DNA of 7,743 nucleotides from Nitrospinae bacterium RIFCSPLOWO2_12_FULL_45_22 (lineage in GTDB: Bacteria > 2-12-FULL-45-22). Each line of letters opens with the position of its first letter. Positions within the stretch are counted from its first letter, which is position 1. Position numbers and translations under genes: made by a program. The notes beneath the pieces are model-generated. The model searched no databases. It had not been told where the DNA came from and saw nothing but the letters and a program-made list of their open reading frames with translations. This document shows, one piece after another, positions 3,987 to 7,743 of this stretch. The DNA is taken from the NCBI GenBank assembly GCA_001803565.1, contig MHDQ01000213.1, positions 1 to 7,743 on the forward strand, given 5' to 3'.

Positions 3987-5093
3987 ATGCCTAAATGCCG
4001 AGCTTGCCATAGAGATTCTTTATTGATCTCCAAAAAGATAGGTTTTTGTATAGACTGTATCCGGGGGAATTTTACTGAAGTCTGGCCCACCATACAAGCC
4101 GTCCATTGCCAGAGCCGCTTGGACTCTGGCCTACCACCCACTATTCCCAAGAGCCCCGCAGGGCTTAAATGTCACCTTTGTGTCAACCAGTGCCAGATAG
4201 CTGAAGGAGAGCGCGGCTATTGCGGGTTAAGGATTAATCGGGATGGAAAGCTGGTGGGTGGCGGCCCTGATGATGGCAATGTATCCTGGTACTATGATCC
4301 ATTGCCCACCAATTGTGTAGCTGATTGGGTATGTGCTGGTGGGACTGGAGCAGGCTATCCCAAATATGCCTATAATTCAGGACCAGAACAGGGATACAAG
4401 AATCTGGCTGTCTTCTACCAGGCCTGCTCTTTTAACTGCCTCTTCTGCCAGAACTGGCAATATCGCCGCCTAAGTCATAGCCCAAGGAGGGTCCCGGCTG
4501 AGGCATTAGCAGACGCCGTGGATGAGAAGACGGCTTGTGTCTGTTATTTTGGTGGTGACCCTACCCCGCAACTGGCCCATTCCCTGGCGACTTCCCAACA
4601 AGCCCTGGCCATAACTAGAAACCGCATCCTCCGTATATGTTGGGAGACCAATGGCAGCATGAACCCTTCTTCTCTGGAGGCGATGGCAGACTTAGCCCTC
4701 CGTTCTGGTGGTTGTATTAAGTTTGATCTGAAGGCCTGGCATGAGGAAGTTAATCTGGCCCTGTGTGGTGTAACTAACAAAAGGACTTTAGAAAACTTCC
4801 GCTACTTAGCAGAGAGGGGCTTAGAAAGGACTCAGCCCCCTTTTCTGATTGCCTCTACCCTCTTGGTTCCGGGATATATTGATGTCCAGGAAGTAGAAGG
4901 TCTATCCCGCTTTATCGCTTCATTAAACCCGGATATACCCTATGCCTTATTGGCCTACCACCCACTATTCTATCTCGATGATCTGCCCACTACTTCCAGG
5001 AGTCATGCCCTGGAATGCCAGGCAGCAGCCGAACGGGCAGGGTTAAAGAGGGTCAGGATAGGAAACATCCACCTCCTGCGAGATAATTATTAA
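3987..5093 (+). CDS. Radical SAM protein, AmmeMemoRadiSam/PflA-like, with extra cysteine clusters
   Basis: 368 residues. The 4Fe-4S/SAM motif is CSFNCLFC with Cys147, Cys151 and Cys154, followed by QNW as in the AmmeMemoRadiSam and pyruvate formate-lyase-activating groups. Further family landmarks are FGGDP (188-192), ETNG (220-223), KFDLKAW (245-251) and GNIHLL (359-364). Upstream is a second cluster, CHLCVNQC...GYCGLR, with Cys62, Cys65, Cys69 and Cys79, the usual N-terminal signature of AmmeMemoRadiSam enzymes. At the very N-terminus Cys4, Cys7, Cys21 and Cys24 make a probable additional zinc ribbon. It should bind SAM and generate a 5'-deoxyadenosyl radical; the substrate is unknown, and no AmmeMemo partner genes are in the window. 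No good ribosome site precedes the ATG, but the start is supported by the N-terminal cysteine pairs. It converges with fliW. Confidence 0.88.
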   Translation: MPKCRACHRDSLLISKKIGFCIDCIRGNFTEVWPTIQAVHCQSRLDSGLPPTIPKSPAGLKCHLCVNQCQIAEGERGYCGLRINRDGKLVGGGPDDGNVSWYYDPLPTNCVADWVCAGGTGAGYPKYAYNSGPEQGYKNLAVFYQACSFNCLFCQNWQYRRLSHSPRRVPAEALADAVDEKTACVCYFGGDPTPQLAHSLATSQQALAITRNRILRICWETNGSMNPSSLEAMADLALRSGGCIKFDLKAWHEEVNLALCGVTNKRTLENFRYLAERGLERTQPPFLIASTLLVPGYIDVQEVEGLSRFIASLNPDIPYALLAYHPLFYLDDLPTTSRSHALECQAAAERAGLKRVRIGNIHLLRDNY

Positions 5094-5127
5094 TCCTGAC
5101 CCGGCTCACAGATACCGACACCCATCA

Positions 5128-5146
5128 ACCGCTGAGCACGCAGAGA
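5128..5146 (-). repeat. CTCTGTG-family repeat, reverse-oriented copy
   Basis: ACCGCTGAGCACGCAGAGA matches the reverse complement of the repeat at 3222-3240 at 16 of 19 positions. It sits in the 84-bp gap between the convergent radical SAM and fliW genes. No T-rich hairpin terminator is visible in that gap. Confidence 0.55.
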
Positions 5147-5177
5147 ACGTTGGATTCAGGTTTATGAAATGAAGTAC

Positions 5178-5723
5178 TCAGGGTTCTCTGACAGGAGAAA
5201 ATGTGGGGGGAAGACATGAGGAGGGGTTAGGGGTAGGACAGAAAGTAATTATTTCAGCTTTCTTCGGGAGTCTTAGTCTGGTATTTCTTTGTAATTCTTC
5301 TAAGATCAGGTGCTGGGTAGTATATTCCTGCTCCAGCAAGATTACCTGCTTACCCAGCCTATTTTCATTATTAATCAGGATGGGGGCCTGAAGATTAGCT
5401 GTTATCATGCCCGGGTCAGGGGGGATAGTGACTATGGTATGGACTGTCACGCTAGCTGGGTCATTAATTTCCAGGCCGGCTACTTCTTCCCGCGAGATCT
5501 TGACCCTATAATCAGGCCTAAAAATTAGAGGGTTTATGATGACAAAGGCCAGATAAGGGTCTTCTAAGCACTGAAACCACTGGAAAGGCATAGCTTCATC
5601 ATATTTCAGTATGACATATTTGCGTAAGGTAGGAAACCCTATCAGCCCCTGGGTTAAGCTAATAATATCAGCTTCTTCTACCTCAATCTCCTCAAACTGC
5701 CGCGCTACAACTGGTAGTCTCAA
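5178..5723 (-). CDS. fliW: Flagellar assembly factor FliW, with a C-terminal extension
   Basis: 181 residues. GLIGF (26-30), PFQWFQCLEDPYLAFVIINP (46-65) and ANLQAPILIN (109-118) are the core FliW motifs. FliW binds both flagellin and CsrA: when flagellin is secreted, freed FliW sequesters CsrA and flagellin translation resumes. The start is TTG at 5721-5723, chosen because AAAGGAGAG (5731-5739) lies seven bases upstream and the family N-terminus begins there; the next in-frame Met, residue 45, would delete the conserved core. FliW proteins usually end near residue 145-155, about where YTTQHLI (134-140) aligns. The last 35-40 residues, ending in a Pro/Ser-rich stretch, are extra and may be read-through past a lost stop. 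It is the last gene of the flgK-flgL-csrA-fliW order. Confidence 0.93.
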   Translation of the reverse strand: MRLPVVARQFEEIEVEEADIISLTQGLIGFPTLRKYVILKYDEAMPFQWFQCLEDPYLAFVIINPLIFRPDYRVKISREEVAGLEINDPASVTVHTIVTIPPDPGMITANLQAPILINNENRLGKQVILLEQEYTTQHLILEELQRNTRLRLPKKAEIITFCPTPNPSSCLPPTFSPVREP

Positions 5724-5730
5724 ATCTCTT

Positions 5731-5739
5731 CTCTCCTTT
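5731..5739 (-). promoter_or_regulatory. Ribosome binding site deciding the TTG start of fliW
   Basis: AAAGGAGAG on the minus strand, seven bases from TTG at 5721-5723. No ATG or GTG is placed suitably. Confidence 0.75.
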
Positions 5740-5940
5740 GTCTTACTTAACTTGACATTGTCACATTAAAATTGAACCCCTCCCTTGTTATCCTGAATAA
5801 CCGTTCGGCCACTAAGAAGCTCAAAGCGTAAAGTGCAAGGTGTAAAATTAAGGTAATTATTCCTCAGCTTTGCACTTTTAGCTTTGCGTTTTACATTTCC
5901 TTGCGGTCCTTGGGCATTAGTGGCAGATAAGAGGCCTGCG
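5740..5940. repeat. csrA-fliW gap with an imperfect inverted repeat
   Basis: No gene is visible in this gap. AAAGTGCAA (5830-5838) is perfectly complementary to TTGCACTTT (5870-5878), and AAGC on the outside (5824-5827) pairs with GCTT (5881-5884) across a small mismatch. Words such as AAAGCGTAAAGTGCAAGG belong to the same style of intergenic repeat as the GTAAGGCG family. There is no T-tract, so it is not an evident terminator. In related bacteria csrA and fliW are often adjacent; here about 217 bp separate them. Confidence 0.55.
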
Positions 5941-6180
5941 TTATAATCTACTAAACTTTTTTAGCCATATGGTCTTAATGGTCTGGATGTTAGAAGAGCT
6001 TTTGGCAGCCAGTTTATTCTCCATTAAAATCCTGGCATAAACTTCTTCTCGATGAACCATTGTTTCTGATGGTGCCTCTATACCTACACGTACCTGCCCT
6101 CTTTTCACCTCTATAACTGTTACTTTTATCTGAGGGCCTATCTGAATACTCTCCCCTGACTTCCTTGTCAAGACCAGCAT
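5941..6180 (-). CDS. csrA: Carbon storage regulator CsrA
   Basis: 79 residues, slightly longer than the usual 60-75. MLVLTRKSGESIQIG (1-15), QVRVGIEAP (29-37) and HREEVYARI (43-51) are diagnostic. The RNA-contacting residues Leu4, Arg6 and Arg44 are present. Asn55, the counterpart of the Bacillus subtilis residue implicated in FliW control, is also present. CsrA dimers bind GGA motifs in mRNA leaders and repress translation, classically of flagellin in FliW-containing bacteria. The start is ATG with GGGAGGG at 6189-6195, eight bases upstream; that site contains a GGA, so autoregulation is conceivable (inference). The tail after about residue 60 is hydrophilic and poorly conserved. It lies between flgL and fliW on the same strand. 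Confidence 0.95.
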   Translation of the reverse strand: MLVLTRKSGESIQIGPQIKVTVIEVKRGQVRVGIEAPSETMVHREEVYARILMENKLAAKSSSNIQTIKTIWLKKFSRL

Positions 6181-6222
6181 CTAGGTTGCCCTCCCTGGCA
6201 ATATAAGCAATCAGCAAGACTT

Positions 6223-6284
6223 ATCGTAAGCTGTTAGGGGTAAGGCGTAAGGAGAAATTTTTCTCACCCCTTACGCCTTACGAT
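6223..6284. repeat. GTAAGGCG palindromic hairpin in the flgL-csrA gap
   Basis: GTAAGGCGTAAGG (6240-6252) pairs perfectly over 13 bp with CCTTACGCCTTAC (6269-6281). AGAAA (6253-6257) pairs with TTTCT (6260-6264) above a 4-base bulge. An outer copy, ATCGTAAG (6223-6230), can instead pair with CTTACGAT (6277-6284), so two folds compete. In the flgL-to-csrA reading direction no T-run follows, which argues against an intrinsic terminator and for an mRNA processing or stability element, or simply a mobile repeat. A degenerate relative is at 3147-3188. Confidence 0.7.
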
Positions 6285-6292
6285 TATTTCAA

Positions 6293-6318
6293 CTGCAAGC
6301 TGACGGCTGATAACTGAA
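6293..6318 (-). repeat. 26-bp intergenic repeat, copy 2 (TCAGC word family)
   Basis: Its reverse complement matches 1706-1731 at 22 of 26 positions. It lies just downstream of the flgL stop codon. Confidence 0.65.
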
Positions 6319-6328
6319 TGCTTACTTA

Positions 6329-7213
6329 TTAGCGGAGGAAGTCTACTAAAGACTGCAGGATGACCCTTTTAGCTGCGGCCAAAGAGGCTTCATAGGCCAG
6401 TTGTTTGGCATTTAGCTCGGTTATAGCCTTAGCCATATCCATATCCTCAGTCCCTGATAGGAGCAGGGTAAACTCTGTTTCAAAATCTAGGGTCCTCTCC
6501 CGGGTGGTTTCTAATTGGTTGATTTTTGCACCGGCATAGGATATCTCACGTATGACCTGCTCCAGGGCACTATTCAACTCCCCTAACTGTGCGGCAATAC
6601 CGGTGGAATTGTCATTTTCCAGGGCAGTCTTTAAATCACTCAAGATGGTAAAGATATCCTTTCCTCCTCCACTACCTTTAAATACCCTGTTACCGGAGAT
6701 ATTAACGACTACGGATACATCGGGGCTTATCTCTACCTTTATCTCGCCATCATCGCCAGAGTAAGCACCTGAGCTGTCAAATGGAGCAGTATTAGTCTTA
6801 TAGCCACCAAATATATAGCGGTTATCCAGTTTGGTATTAGCCAGTTGAGCAACCTGATCAAATATTACCTGTATTTCTTGGGCGGCAACATCCCGGCTAA
6901 AGTCATCAGCGGTACTGGAAGCCTGTGCTATAGCAATTTCGTTGGCCCTTACCACCAGGTTCTTCAGGTTGGTTAAGGCAGTGCTGGTAATATTAAGCCA
7001 GTTTTTCCCTTGATCAATATTCCTCTTATACTGACCCAGGGATTCTAGGGTTCTTTTATAACTCAGTACCTGTGTGATACCAACAGGATCATCTGATGGC
7101 CGGTTGATCCGTTTGCCAGAGGCAATAGACTCTTGAATCTTCGCTATTTGGGTCTGGTTCTTAGTGAAGCCTTGAATAAAGTTGTTAATTAGTATTCGGG
7201 AAGTTATGCGCAC
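6329..7213 (-). CDS. flgL: Flagellar hook-associated protein 3 (FlgL)
   Basis: 294 residues, normal for FlgL. The N-terminal helical region contains ASGKRINRPSDDPVG (31-45), the D0/D1 signature shared by flagellin and FlgL. The C-terminal helix region reads EDMDMAKAITELNAKQ (256-271) and ends ILQSLVDFL, again typical of FlgL. The short middle domain (about 140-190) is the variable outer part. FlgL joins the hook, through FlgK, to the flagellin filament and is exported by the flagellar type III apparatus. The start is GTG at 7211-7213, supported by AAGGGAG at 7221-7227 and by the match MRITSRI at the N-terminus. Position directly after flgK rules out a plain flagellin call. Confidence 0.94.
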   Translation of the reverse strand: MRITSRILINNFIQGFTKNQTQIAKIQESIASGKRINRPSDDPVGITQVLSYKRTLESLGQYKRNIDQGKNWLNITSTALTNLKNLVVRANEIAIAQASSTADDFSRDVAAQEIQVIFDQVAQLANTKLDNRYIFGGYKTNTAPFDSSGAYSGDDGEIKVEISPDVSVVVNISGNRVFKGSGGGKDIFTILSDLKTALENDNSTGIAAQLGELNSALEQVIREISYAGAKINQLETTRERTLDFETEFTLLLSGTEDMDMAKAITELNAKQLAYEASLAAAKRVILQSLVDFLR

Positions 7214-7238
7214 GGCTTTACTCCCTTTTTTAGGTTAT

Positions 7239-7293
7239 TGTAGGCCCAGATTTATCCGTACCTCCCAATAGCACGAATAAAATTGTGCCTACA
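7239..7293. repeat. 55-bp palindromic element in the flgK-flgL gap
   Basis: The terminal 21-bp arms (7239-7259 and 7273-7293) match as inverted repeats at 17 of 21 positions, beginning TGTAGGC and ending GCCTACA. A smaller local hairpin, GCACGA...TTGTGC (7271-7288), overlaps the right arm. It ends three bases before the flgK stop codon. No flanking direct repeat is clear. Confidence 0.6.
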
Positions 7294-7296
7294 TTT

Positions 7297-7743
7297 TTAT
7301 ACCATTTCTAACAAGGTTTGGAATAATTCATCGGCCATGGTAACCAGCTTGGCTGCAGCATCATAGGCCTGCTGGAAAAGTATAAGATTAGCCATCTCTT
7401 CATCCAGCGATACCCCCGAGATAGATTCCCGGTAATTACTCAGTTGATTAACAATGGTCTCTTGATGCTCCAGGTTGCTGGTAGCTTCCTGGGTCTTACT
7501 GCCAACATATCCCACCAGGTTAGTATAAAATTCCGCAAAGGTAACGGTATCGGTGGACATAGTCAACTTACTTTGCAGGGCCGCTATACTCAAAGCAATG
7601 CTGTTATTACCCACACCATAATTACCAGTGCTAGGGTCTACCACCCCGGTAGCGATGTTATTGGTATCTCCCTCTATAACAGAATTTAAACTTATATCTA
7701 AGGCATTTTCACCGGTAAAAAAAGTATTTAACCCCAGCGCCAT
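7297..7743 (-). CDS. flgK: Flagellar hook-associated protein 1 (FlgK), C-terminal part
   Basis: 149 codons including the stop are visible, and the gene continues beyond the right edge; the Met at the window edge is internal. The C-terminus contains ESISGVSLDEEMANLILF and QQAYDAAAKLVTMADELF, the D1/D0 signature that separates FlgK from other hook-associated proteins. ALGLNTFFTG at the visible start fits the FlgK segment before it. FlgK is the first hook-filament junction protein. flgL follows 83 bp downstream with a palindromic repeat in the gap. Confidence 0.93.
   Translation of the reverse strand: MALGLNTFFTGENALDISLNSVIEGDTNNIATGVVDPSTGNYGVGNNSIALSIAALQSKLTMSTDTVTFAEFYTNLVGYVGSKTQEATSNLEHQETIVNQLSNYRESISGVSLDEEMANLILFQQAYDAAAKLVTMADELFQTLLEMV

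Noticed and set aside
5203-5528. Plus-strand frames opposite fliW
   Set aside because: Antisense to the conserved FliW core, with no motif or ribosome site.
5752-5780. Plus-strand promoter starting TTGACA
   Set aside because: TTGACA is present, but no -10-like hexamer lies at 16-18 bases and no plus-strand gene follows.
6014-6217. 67-codon minus-strand frame overlapping csrA
   Set aside because: It is an out-of-frame shadow of csrA; CsrA has the better ribosome site and all family motifs.

Overview
The window is bacterial and looks like a contig from an anaerobic, flagellated, probably uncultivated lineage. It has strong GGAGG-type ribosome sites, GTG and TTG starts, moderate GC, acyl-CoA chemistry, a radical SAM enzyme and a flagellar hook-filament block. 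The many palindromic intergenic repeats are of a kind I associate with environmental anaerobes. I cannot assign a phylum from the sequence.

Minus strand, 1-2723, is an acyl-CoA gene cluster transcribed right to left: an atypical crotonase (2723-1848), an HMG-CoA-synthase-like/DUF35 fusion (1680-265) and the start of a thiolase (245-1, cut by the window edge). In the fusion, the positions of all three HMG-CoA synthase catalytic residues appear substituted. The crotonase lacks both acid/base glutamates of the classical hydratase. I infer a thiolase complex whose second subunit is a catalytically dead synthase fold carrying a zinc-ribbon/OB domain, rather than mevalonate synthesis.

The 725-base gene-less stretch 2724-3448 contains what I read as two nested miniature mobile elements. 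An outer element (2927-3304) has 10-bp terminal inverted repeats and 9-bp flanking direct repeats. A 120-bp element (2944-3063) sits inside its left terminal region, with imperfect 23-bp inverted ends, an exact 10-bp target duplication and a cloverleaf-like core. Short word-like repeats fill the rest.

Plus strand, 3449-5093, holds an FmdB-family zinc-ribbon protein, a 50-codon C-terminal remnant of a DUF72 (YecE-like) protein, and a radical SAM protein with extra cysteine clusters. A 60-bp two-hairpin insert lies between the DUF72 stop and the radical SAM start, bracketed by an exact 10-bp direct repeat that contains both the stop and the start codon.

Minus strand, 5178-7743, is a flagellar operon read flgK (3' end) - flgL - csrA - fliW. 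FlgK and FlgL are the hook-filament junction proteins. CsrA and FliW form the translational switch that links flagellin synthesis to filament assembly. Every gap in this operon carries a palindromic repeat, and some repeat families recur elsewhere in the window, so the intergenic DNA has been colonised while the genes stayed intact.
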